From positions 193,836,052 through 193,900,051 of the forward strand of contig CP136067.1 of NCBI GenBank assembly GCA_032622095.1: a stretch of 64,000 nucleotides of DNA, written 5' to 3'. The stretch's first letter is position 1; each line of letters opens with the position of its first letter. This stretch comes from Siphonodentalium dalli. Its lineage: Eukaryota; Mollusca; Scaphopoda; Gadilida; Siphonodentaliidae. The notes under the pieces were generated by a model that had not been told where the DNA came from, ran no database searches, and worked only from the letters and a program-made list of their open reading frames with translations. The position numbers and the translations under genes are program-made. Shown here piece by piece: positions 1 through 12,000 of the stretch.

Positions 1-31
1 CAGCAGTCCATACATCAAGGAGAATCTTTTG
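1..31 (+). CDS. Coiled-coil gene, first visible exon (5'-partial)
   Basis: Reads QQSIHQGESF plus one base and ends at a strong donor (G|GTAAGA). The leftover G joins AT of the next exon to make Asp, in frame with the coiled coil. The acceptor lies before the window. Confidence 0.7.
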
Positions 32-3000
32 GTAAGAGGCAACAGCTATGCATTTGGACACAAATTATGTATCAGCTTGTTTGAAAAATAGTATAGCATT
101 TGCTCGTAGCTGCCAAAATACTATGTAATATGTCATAACCTAGTTTATTACCTTTTTCCTCATTTCTGGTCATGTTTGCAATCACCTCGGCATTTTGAAT
201 ACATGATACTCATTGAGTCGAAACCACGTGATTCCCCACCACGACCAGCGACGATCACATATACCATGGCCATTATACCTCTATGAAATAAACCACCTAG
301 TTTATGAATTAAACTCCGGTGGAAAATACATCTGCTCGATGTTCATAATACTAGCTAGGGTCCGTATTGACCAGGGTCTGTATATAACTCACATTGCTTC
401 AAAATAATGTCACATCCCCATGAGAAAGAGATTTTAACACTTCCATGACTGGACTTCCTGAAATTTTGTGTAAACCCAGTGCCAATGCATTCGCTTAAAT
501 ATGTGAGTCTCCCATAGGGAGCCTCACATAAGATAATACATTGGCCTAACAATATTTACCTTAACCTTGTAAGTCAGTGCATTCTCTTATATGTGCGAGG
601 CTCCCTATGGGATATTCCCATATATATATAAGAAAATGCACTGGTATAGGATCTTTAATGCTGCACCAGCACAGCTCCCGTCATGAAAGGGTTAAAAGAG
701 AATCAAATAAGTGAGACATTTATGGAAGTATTAATATAAAATTCTACTATATTTTGCAGATATTGAGAAAAAGAACAATGTAATTCAGGAAAAAATAAGC
801 GTTATCAAAGAAAAAGAAGAACAAGTGAAAGAAGTTTGTGATATGGAAAAAGAGAATGAAGTGAAATATGAACTCATGAAGTCAACGATGAGAGTAGCTG
901 GCATAAAGTTACAAAATCAGGATAAAATCATCTCGGAACTACAAGAACAACAAGATCAGAAAGAGAAAATAATCAGAGAGATGAGCGAAACAAAAGAGCG
1001 GAGTAAGAAGATCATATCGGAATGGAGGGAGAAGAATGAACACAATGAACTACTCCTGAAGAAAGCTGGAAAAGAGATTAAAATGTGAGTTGTTGCTCTA
1101 AAATGCTGGAATCCCTGACGACTTACAGTTAAAGTGATGTGAAACACTTAACCCTTTACCTTTATAGAGCCCCACATAGACTGGAGCAGACGACACTCTG
1201 CAGTGCATGCTTCCATCTGTGTGAGGCTCCCTGTGGGATAAATCTCTTAATTAACCCTTTACCCAACAAACCGGCCAAAAACGCCCAAATAAAGCTTCAA
1301 CAGCCTAAAATATATTCGGTCTGTCTCAATAACACCATACAAATATGGATATCATTGGAACCGGTTCATTGACCACATTGTGATGGTTACAGTTATGCCC
1401 TGTGCCAATGCATTCTCTTATATATGCGAGTCGACCATAGGTCGCCTCGCATATATAAGAGAATGCGGCCTAAAAAAAATATTTTTTTAACACTGTTTAC
1501 CATTTTTTCTTACATTCTTTAACAATTTTATAATTTTTTCTTACATTTTTTTAACAATTTTTATAATATTTTTCTACATTCTTTGACAATTTTATCATTT
1601 TTAATATGTGTTAAGCCAATGCATTCTCTTATATATGCGAGGCGACCTATGGTCAACTTGCATATATAAGAGAATGCATTGGCACAGGGCCGTTCTGTTG
1701 GGTAAAGGGTTAAGTAGGGTGATAAAATAGAAATGGAGAATATTATGGCTCAAAGTAGTTATTTTTACGAATATTAACCCAAATTGACAACACACACCGA
1801 CATTCTTATATATTACTTAAATGCATTGAGTTTAGATGGCGAAATCGTTTGCGTTATTTTATCGCCGATTGTTGCGTCCCGAATTGAGATGTAAATATTT
1901 ACAATTATTGATCATAGTTCAGATGATGTTTTCTAAGGAGTGGAATGGTCGATTTCTTTGAAATATTTGGTGATGTTAGTATAATGATACATTCCCCAGG
2001 TTGGCATAGCGTCTGAGTACTAACTTATGTTTATCGCACCCAAACAAGTCCTTAATATGTCTTTAACACTTTCATGACTGGAACTGCCATTGTGCAGCAT
2101 GAAAGATCATGTGCCAGTGCATTATCTTATATATATATAGGAGTATCCCATAGGGAGCATCGCATATATAAGAGAAATGAACTGGCTTACACGGTCAAGG
2201 TAAATATTGTTAGGCCAATGCATTTTCTTATATATGCGAGGCTCCCTATGGGAGACTCGCATATATAAGAGAATGCATTGGTACATGGTTTTCGCAAATT
2301 TCAGGAAGCTCCCGTCATGAAAGGGTTAAACTACCCTTATGGAGGCCCTCACAGACGTGAGCAGACGACACTAAGCAATACAAGCTGCCACCTGTATGGG
2401 GCTCCCTACAGGAAGCTCCAGTCATGAAAGGGTTAAAGATTCTCTACCTCTTCTTGACAGCACTTCCAATAATAACATCATGACACCTTTTGGTTATTAC
2501 AAACTCTCTTGAGAGAAACATCTGCTGTTGCACATATTTGATTTAAGCGTCTTCAAATGATAAAAGTTGTTTTGTTTTAAAAATAACCACATTTTCTGTC
2601 CCATTAGTATTACAATTCATAAAAAATCATGATCAGTGATCGTTCAATGCCTGGTAATTTGGTAAACGGTCCATCGTTCCCTTACAATTTGAATAAGGTT
2701 AACGGTTTCAGCGTTATCCTGAAATTTCGTACCCTGAATTACATAGCCCAAGTCTGCTCCTACATAAACCAGCTAGGATTTAAGGATAGTGAGATGCTGT
2801 TTTATGTCCGAGACATGTTATGTTATTAGTGATGCATTTGTAAAAGTGGCACGCTCGTTTTTATACCCCAATGACAGAAGAAAGTGGTGGGTATACCAGG
2901 GTTCTCGCGGGTACTTGAATATACTTGAACGTAATTGAATTTGAAAATTATTTTTCCAGAGCCTTGAATACCTTTGAATTCCATGCCACCCACCAGCATG

Positions 3001-6000
3001 TACTTGAATAGCGCTCCCGGAGAAGTAACTTTATTTGGTGATTATCGGATTCCGGGAAATTAAATTTGTTCTGTCAGGGAATCCCCTACTGCATGGAAAA
3101 TCCGTAATTATAAATAGCAACCGGAATTGCTGTTCGACCTAATGCGATTCGTAATGGCGCATGTGATTGGCGGAGAGTCTGGCGGCCTGTTTCATGCTCG
3201 ATACTGATGATTTTGATTGGCCGACTGCATCGTCTGTTCAGAATGTAAAAAAAAAACAAATAGGCGATAAATTAAATTCAATAAAATGTCAAAACGCGGA
3301 CAATGTAGGTTCCAATCTCGATGAAAAACACAAGGAGATTATAGTGCATGGTTGCAGGAGATTCCCTCAAGTGTTCATGCCACGAGATATGCAAGATATG
3401 CATGAGGGAAATCAACTTTGGAAACATGGGTGAGCATGCGTTCCGATCGCACATTAATAGCGATCTTTCATAAAACTAATGTCATATCACTAGTTTAGAC
3501 CCTATGAAAACATTCAATCAAGTAACTTTACTGAACAAACATAGTTATGGTGTAGCCAGATGGAGTTCCACTTCAACCTTTGGAGGTTGAAGTGCAACTC
3601 TATCTGGCTACACCATAACTACCGGCATGTTTGTTTACTAAAGGGGGGGGGGGGTATCAGTAGTTCATATGTATGTAGTCAGAACTATATGGGCAGAGAA
3701 AAGCCCAGTAATCTATTATCCAATTATCTTCATATTATGGGGCACCCTGACTGGAAACTTTGCCTCCACTTTTACTAAAGTGAGCATATTTGATAATTGT
3801 TGTAATAAATAAATTGAAAGAGATAGTTACATATTCCTAACCCTAGAGAAACAAACAAAATATTGTTTTAATGCTGCTAATATAATACAGTATGTAGTAT
3901 TGCTGTTTTTCTCAACTCATAAAATTCTGATTGCATCTTGTATTCACAAATACTTGCTATTGACTACTGTTACATGTACATATATACTACGTACTATAAT
4001 GTTTGAGATAATATGATCAATGGTATAAACCCAGTGTCCTTGAAAACCCTTGATTTTTGAGTATATACATCCTTGAAAACCCTTGAATTTCGACCCCTAC
4101 ACTACTTGAAAACCCTTGAATTTGATATTAAAGTAGGTGCAAGAACCATGGTATACTCAATTACATGTGTCCGTCCAACATCCATCCGTCCATCTGTCTA
4201 GCCGGACAGATATCTCAACCACCGGTTGTCAGATCTCAATGAAATTGGGTATGGATACACTACTATGAGCACATCCAATGAGGTGTTCAGTCATTTTGTT
4301 CGAGTTTTCCGTTCTAGAGTTTTTCATCTTTGTTTATCTGGAAAAGTTTTTTTTTCTGTCCGAGCAGTTATCTCAACCATCAGATCTTAATTAAATTTGG
4401 TTTGGATGTTTACCATTATGTGGATATTAAATTTGGTTTGGATGTTTACCATTATGAGTTTTTTTTTCTGTCCGAGCAGTTATCTCAACCATCAGATCTT
4501 AATTAAATTTGGTTTGGATGTTTACCATTATGTGGATATTAAATTTGGTTTGGATGTTTACCATTATGAGGATATTAAATTTGGTTTGGATGTTTACCAT
4601 TATGAGGATATTAAATTTGGTTTGGATGTTTACCATTATGAGGATATTAAATTTGGTTTGGATGTTTACCATTAAGAGGATATTTAATGGAGTTTTCAGT
4701 TCTAGATGTATTCATCTTTGTCTAAAAATGTTGATTTTTGGGTTCAGATGCCTGAGCATCTTCGCCATAGGTTATAGGTATGCCCACTCTAGTCAGTATG
4801 CCACATTGGGGTATGAACCGAGTGATAGTCCAGCTCTTGTTTATTTTATTTATTTATATTTTGTTCTCTTTCTAAATGACAAGCCCCTGTACAAAAGGGA
4901 CTGGATAAGAGATTTTTATAGACTGCTTGGAAAAATTGAAGGATTTTATTTCACGATATGCTCTATCCATCTATAAATCTTGGAAAATAGTACAAATAGC
5001 CTCCTCCCTCATAAAATTTTCCATATACAGTTCCTGAGAACATTGTTATTTATTTTAATGGTCTCACTTATAAGGCCACACAAAGTTAATTTCCTGTTTC
5101 TCAAAGGATTTTTTTTCAAACCCAGCAGGCAGGCAGGTTTGTATATAATGTTTTTGTCCCCCGAAAAAAAAAATTCGGGGGACTATTAAAATAGCCGGTG
5201 TCCGTCCGTGCGTCCGTGTGGGTGTCCGTGCGTCCGGAAATGGTTTCCGGATGATAACTTTAGTTTCGGTTATTAGATCAAAAGCAAATTTCATAGGTGT
5301 GTTTATCAGGCCAAAATAAAGGTCAAGTTCGAATATGGGTTTGCTCCGCCCATTTTTGCGAGAGTTATGGCCCTTTTTGACTTAGAAAACCCCTCAAAGT
5401 TGGTTTCCGGATGATAACTTTAGTAGAGTTAATCGGATTCAAATCAAATTTGGTATATTACTTTCTCCCAGCAAAACACAGGTCAAGTTCGAACTTGGGT
5501 TCTGCCCGACCATTTTTGGCAGAGTTATGCCCCTTTTTCGACATAGAAAATAAAGTTTTTCTTCTGTTTTTTGGTTTCCGGATGATAACTTGATTTTGGA
5601 TTGTTTATATGCAAAACCCGTTTTTTTGTGGATTACTTATATCAAAATACAGCTCAAGTTCGAATTTCGGTTTAATCCGATAATTTTTGCGAGAGTTATG
5701 GCCCCTTTTTTGTCCGCCGACCCGACATATAAAACCCCAAAAGTTGGTGTCCGGATGATAACTTTAGTAGAGTTAATCAGATTTAAACCAAATTTGGTAT
5801 GTGTCTTTCTCCCAGCAAAACACAGGTCAAGTTCGAATTCGGGTTCCGCCCGCCAATTTTCACCAGAGTTATGTCCCTTTTTTACTTAGAATTTTTGCCA
5901 ATTTGAGGTTTCCGGATGATAACTTTAGTAAATGTGTACTGAATGAAATTAAATTTGGTATATGTAGGTTCACTAGCACAAAAGACAGATCAAATTCGAT

Positions 6001-9000
6001 TTCGTGTTCCGCCATGCCAATTTTTATGCGCAAACAACGGTTGTATCAAGCCGATGCTTAGAGGCGGACATGAGGTCTACCGACCTTTTATTTGACTTGT
6101 TTTACTTAGAAAATTTCTCATTTTTTCGGTTTCCGGATGATATCTCAAGTTTGGATCCTTTAATTGCAAATACCGTTTTTATGTGGATCAGTCATATCAC
6201 GATACAGGTCAAGTTCGAATGATTTTTCTCAGAGTTATGGGCTTTTCGACTTAGAAAATTCAATTTTTCTTGTAAGATTTGGTTATTTGTATGCATGTCA
6301 GTAATGAGACAATGCACAAGTGTCTTATCCATATAGTATACTTCTACAAAGCCTCCGCTCCAAATGAAGCCACCGGTTCGGGGGACACTGTGGCCGAGCA
6401 GCCTTTTATTATGACTACAATTTTGCCAGCAGGCAGGTTTTTATATCTACTTTTTATGACAAAATTTTACCGGCAGGCAGGTTAATTATTACATTACATT
6501 GCCCCAAATTTATTGGAAATAAATAATATAAAATTATCTTATAATATCATTGTTTTATTAAAAACTTTAATTTTGAACATTAATCAACAACCTGTAGTTT
6601 TCACATAAATCCGAACATCCAGCAATTTAGGTGCAGGTCTAATATTTATCTTGAAGTACCGTCCAAAGATATCAGCCACCTGATATCCGACCAGTTCCTG
6701 CGACACCAGATCGAAATCAGAATGGTCATTTCCCTTGGGTTTTGTTTTCCCAACAGACACCGTGAAGTTACTGTCAATACTGAACTCGTTTGTATCACTA
6801 TTGTGTATAAAATCTTCACACAGTTTACGAACGGTATCTGTGTTGTATACTTGTATAATTTTCCATAGAATAACATTTGTGTAACCCGAAAATGCCGCGA
6901 TATTTATAAGCGCCACATTTTGGCTGACGAGAAGCAGTGCATAAATAGTTTACCGGTGCAAACAAATGTACCGGAGGAATCGGAAGTAGAGTTCTCTCTC
7001 TTTGAACAAAGGAGCAGAACGACATCGCCGGGTTTGCGAGACGCCTGTTTGCGATATTATATCAAGCGGCGGGTGTTATTTACCTTTTTATTTTGGGATG
7101 GGGAAAAAAAGCACCGGGCGGGCCATATTTTAAGGGGGCGGCGATCTTTGAGAAACAGGATTCTAATTTTGTTTGGCCTAACATTTTTGAATTTTCAGGT
7201 TGCGAAATGAAATCAAACAGCTCTCCTGTGAGGTGGAAGAAATACGAAATCTGAACAAAACGCTGAAATTCCAGCTCAAAATGAACGAAGATGTAAAGTT
7301 GAAAAGCTCAGGTGAGATTTTAAGATTCCTACGCTAAGCAAGTGTCATTCTCATTCTTTAGAGTTACTGCCCTTTGTTGACAAGCAAGATTAATTTCCAC
7401 GCATGTCAACATTTACTCAATATCGATTAGAGTTACCATGCTTTGTTGTAAGATGAATTTCCACGCAAGTAACTTATATTCATTAGAGTTACCACTCTGT
7501 ATGTTGGCAAAAGAGATGAATTTCCACGCAGGTTAAATCTTATTCATATGACATACCCTAATAAATAAAACAAATGTCCTTGCACGAAATTACACTTTGT
7601 CCCAACCATAGCCACTCACCACTTCTGTTAAAGTGATCTGAAACACTCCGATAGGGTGATCAAAAAGAAATTGAAAATAATCTTGCTCAAAGTAGTTATA
7701 TTTTACAAATATTAATCCAAATTGACAACACATCGTCATTCTTATATATTAATTAAATAAAATGACTTTCGATGGCGAAATCACTTGAGTTAGTTTATCG
7801 CCGATAGTTGCGTCCGAATCGAGATGTTAATATTTACAATTGAGCGTAGTTCAGACAATGTTTTCTATGGAGTGGTATGGTCGATTCCTTTGAAATTTTC
7901 GGCGACGATATTTGAATGCTACATTCACCAGGTTGGTATAGTGACTGAGTACTAACTTATCAATTTCATGCAACTGAACAAGTTCATAATATGTCTTTAA
8001 TTGCACATTATTCTTTATATTTTTAAGATGCGTCGTCAGATGGTCTCAGTCCACGTAGCCTCCCTGGCAAGTCTTCAGGGTCAAAGGGTACAGGAAAGGA
8101 GGTTTATATAACTAAGCATGTTACGTCAAGTCGGGAGACACGAGTCAATGTTCTTAGCTCCAGAGAGAATATCATTGACCGAGATGAAGGTATGGATTTA
8201 ATATCCTCCCTATGTAACAGAACTCGACAATCCCATGTATAGCTACCATTAGTTACCTTACTCATATAACCCGTTCTATACTAAATAGATTCTCCCACTC
8301 TGTTGGAGTATACATTGGAACAGTCTTTTATTCATTTGGAGAAGTATTCAGTTATAAAGGCAAATGACAGACAGAAAAACAGATAATACAGGAGCAGAAT
8401 GTTTATGGTAGTTTGTTGAACTTATTATCTGAACATTTCCTAAGGGAGCTACTCATCAATAATGAGTATTTAGTATATAAAGAGTTAAACTTATAATCTG
8501 AACATTTCCTAAGGGAGCTACTCATCAATAATGAGTATTTAGTATATAAAGAGTTAAACTTATTATCTGAACCTTTCCTAAGGGAGCTACTCATCAATAA
8601 TGAGTATTTAGTATATAAAGAGTTAAACTTATTATCTGAACCTTTCCTAAGGGAGCTACTCATCAATAATGAGTATTTAGTATATAAAGAGTTAAACTTA
8701 TTATCTGAACCTTTCCTAAGGGAGCTACTCATCAATAATGAGTATTTAGTATATAAAGAGTTAAACTTATTATCTGAACCTTTCCTAAGGGAGCTACTCA
8801 TCAATAATGAGTATTTAGTATATAAAGAGTTAAACTTATTATCTGAACCTTTCCTAAGGGAGCTACTCATCAATAATGAGTATTTAGTATATAAAGAGTT
8901 AAACTTATTATCTGAACCTTTCCTAAGGGAGCTACTCATCAATAATGAGTATTTAGTATATAAAGAGTTAAACTTATTATCTGAACCTTTCCTAAGGGAG

Positions 9001-12000
9001 CTACTCATCAATAATGAGTATTTAGTATATAAAGAGTTAAACTTATTATCTGAACCTTTCCTAAGGGAGCTACTCATCAATAATGAGTATTTAGTATATA
9101 AAGAGTTAAACTTATTATCTGAACATTTCCTAAGGGAGCTACTCATCAATAATGAGTATTTAGTATATAAAGAGTTAAACTTATTATCTGAACATTTCCT
9201 AAGGGAGCTACTCATCAATAATGAGTATTTAGTATATAAAGAGTTAAACTTATTATCTGAACCTTTCCTAAGGGAGCTACTCATCAATAATGAGTATTTA
9301 GTATATAAAGAGTTAAACTTATAATCTGAACATTTCCTAAGGGAGCTACTCATCAATAATGAGTATTTAGTATATAAAGAGTTAAACTTATTATCTGAAC
9401 ATTTCCTAAGGGAGCTACTCATCAATAATGAGTATTTAGTATATAAAGAGTTAAACTTATTATCTGAACATTTCCTAATGTGCATCACACTGCAAGAATT
9501 CAAAACTGACAACAATTTGTTTGTAAAAGTCTTGTATTTGATGACAGTTCTTAATCGAATTATGGGTAATTTTTCAGGATTTAGTCGGAAATATGGCTTG
9601 TTGCCATTCATCGGAAAGCTCTCAGTGATAGCTTCCCCATGAATGGCAACAAGCCATATTTCCGACTGAATCCTGAAAAATTACCCATAATTCCACTGTG
9701 GTTAAGGAATCAATTATTTAGGGCATTACTGTAGTCAGTGCCTACATAAGTCTGATATTAATCTCTTAAAGTATTTCTACACAATAACTTTTTACCAACT
9801 GTTTGTTAATGGAAAAACAAGTGACCATGTCACCATGTGTTTATGCGTCCATGCAGAATTATCCATATCAAGATAGATATTCATATATTTATTTGTGAGA
9901 TCTTCTAACTTGTTCAGATACTATGCTTCTAAAATATACCAGGAATGTAATGCAATGTTGTTTAAAACACCAAAAACAAATGACATAAATGGATATAACA
10001 ATTTATATGTAGTGCGCAAAAACATGTTCTTTAACAGGGTTCGTACGCGGGTCTGGAATCCTGGAAAAGTTATGGAATTCAAAAATTTCGATTCAATACC
10101 CTTGAAAAGTCTGGAAAATGTGACCTTTTTTCACCCTACTATGGAAAAAGTCTTGAAAATAAGCTACCCTGAGATTCAAGGTCTTGAAAAGTCATGGAAT
10201 ATCCCAAGGCCGAGTTCTTAGGTAAATAAACGCTGTTACTTTCCGTTCTTACGATACCATCTCCGTAGTTATAGTTGGAACTACACGTTTTACGGTATGC
10301 CAAAACACGAATTGTCTCCCTTACCGGAACTCATTTATATACGCAATAAAAGAATGCGAATCGAACGGACCTAAAACAAATATGTCAATGCGTACTCTCT
10401 CTAAATTCACCGATGTTACCTGATGTTACTGAATATATTTGGCGACAAAATTATTTGAGAGCACCATTTTATAGTGTGCAAATATAGTTTTAATCGTTGT
10501 ATTGCCTTGTTCTAAATAAATCGTGATCCATAACCGGAAAATCGTAATTTTTTTCCCAATGATTTTAGAACTTATATACTCTGGGTGTCAAGGCCGATAA
10601 TTGTTGCAGATGCAAACCATTTATGATTTATTGTTCATATCAGCTTAATTAGTTAAATGCATCTTTGCAGATAAAGGGCTCATTTTAACTAACGTATATG
10701 TGTGCTCTGTTTAATTTAATTAAACAACCTGGAAATTTATATATTGGTCTTCCCCATTGTTTAGCTAGGTACGAGGTATGGAAAAGTTATGGAATTTTTT
10801 AACTGAAAAGTCTTGGAAAAAGTATCGAAAAGTTATGGAATTTTACTCTTAGCTAGGTGTATGAACCCTGTTTAATATAAATAACACATAAGATGAGTTT
10901 TGAACAAATTAGACCAAAAAATACAAGTTTTAATTCAACATTTATTGGTTTTGTTCCACTGAAAAAGCGTTAAAAGCCAAAAGTAGCATGAACTTGACTT
11001 ATAAATATTAAACAATGTCATTTTCTTTATTAAAAAATTAACATATTAATTATAGTTGTCTCTAATCATTGAAACTCAATGAAATAAATAGGTACAAAAT
11101 TGATATCAGACAAAAAACATATTTTATACACTAGAATCGAAATAATAAGCAAAATAAATTTTGTATTGAACCGTGAATAAACCTTAATTAAATTTTACAT
11201 CATGTTTCCAGATAGTGGAGTGGGAGACAACGGAGCTCCGAAGTCACCTAATTTTGTGGCAACATGGCCGTTAGCAGCCCAGGATGTAAATGCACAGCCC
11301 TCTCAGTTCGACGATTCATTGGTCTCATCTGAAAACAGTCTTCCATTTGCTGGAAATCTATTCAGCTCATCGAAATATAGAGCTCGGTCCGATCACAACC
11401 TTTCATACAGATTACATGGTTCAGGTAACGGTAACATTGTTCTGAGAGCATTCTCTGTTAATGTCTTCATGATACACAGTAAAATGAATGAAGAGCATTC
11501 CTCTCTAATATGTATGAACTGCTGAAAGACGTTAATTAACCCTTTACCCAACAAACCGACCAAAACCGGTCAAATAAAGCTTCAACAGCCTAAAATATCT
11601 TCAGTCTGTCTCAATAAAACCATACAAATATGGATATCATTGGAACCGGCTCCTTGACCACATTGTGATAGTTACAGTTATACCCTGTGCCAATGCATTC
11701 TCTTATATATGCGAGTCGACCATAGGTCGCCTCGCATATATAAGAGAATGCATTGGCCTAAAAAAAACAAATTTTAACACTTTTTACCATTTTTTCTTAC
11801 ATTCTTTAACAATTTTTTAATTTTTAAAGTGTTAAGCCAATGCATTCTCTTATATATGCGAGGCGACCTATGGTCGACTCGCATATATAAGAGAATGCAT
11901 TGGCACAGGGCCCTTCTGTTGGGTAAAGGGTTAACTATCATCACTTTAACTCTTTCTGTACTAAATTGATTCTCCCACTATATAAAAGTATACATTGGAA

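Larger units (their letters stand above)
1129..2066. mobile_element. TTAA element, family T9, split by a nested insertion
   Basis: Left end TTAAAGTGATGTGAAACACT at 1129-1148, right part 1714-2066 ending ATATGTCTTTAA. Compared with copies at 7628-8000 and 51756-52132 it is cut after GAAACACT by other TTAA elements (1148-1713). The body contains the conserved stretch TTTACAATTGAGCGTAGTTC in its relatives. No ORF. Confidence 0.75.
2897..4150. mobile_element. Element with CTTGAAAACCCTTGAA-type ends, inserted in a G1 repeat
   Basis: Starts CCAGGGTTCTCGCGGGTAC, ends GTGCAAGAACCATG (imperfect inverted ends), with repeated CTTGAA motifs at both ends, and is flanked by GTATAC on both sides (2891-2896 and 4151-4156). 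Related elements lie at 10034-10871 and about 15896-16225. Inside are an ORF at 3194-3429 and a perfect-looking hairpin at 3543-3621. Superfamily unknown to me. Confidence 0.6.
2864..4841. repeat. Tandem-core repeat family G1, interrupted at 2897-4150
   Basis: Left piece 2864-2896 is a small hairpin (TATACCC ... GGGTATA); the rest, 4151-4841, has CCGTCCA runs, the phrase ATCTCAACCATCAGATCTTA and a tandem core, and ends with CAGCTCTTGTT. A second copy at 30040-30602 is uninterrupted, which shows where the insertion lies. Noncoding. Confidence 0.65.

Noticed and set aside
4397..4976. Overlapping ORFs rich in VWMFTI
   Set aside because: 36 bp tandem repeat (multiple of three) within a noncoding repeat family.
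8421..9478. CRISPR-like regular array
   Set aside because: Units are contiguous with no unique spacers, in an animal intron, and match the end of a MITE.
8403..9611. 402-residue minus-strand ORF made of 23-residue repeats
   Set aside because: It is the 69 bp satellite read in frame (69 = 3 x 23) and then a foldback MITE; the length is explained by repeat periodicity, not coding.
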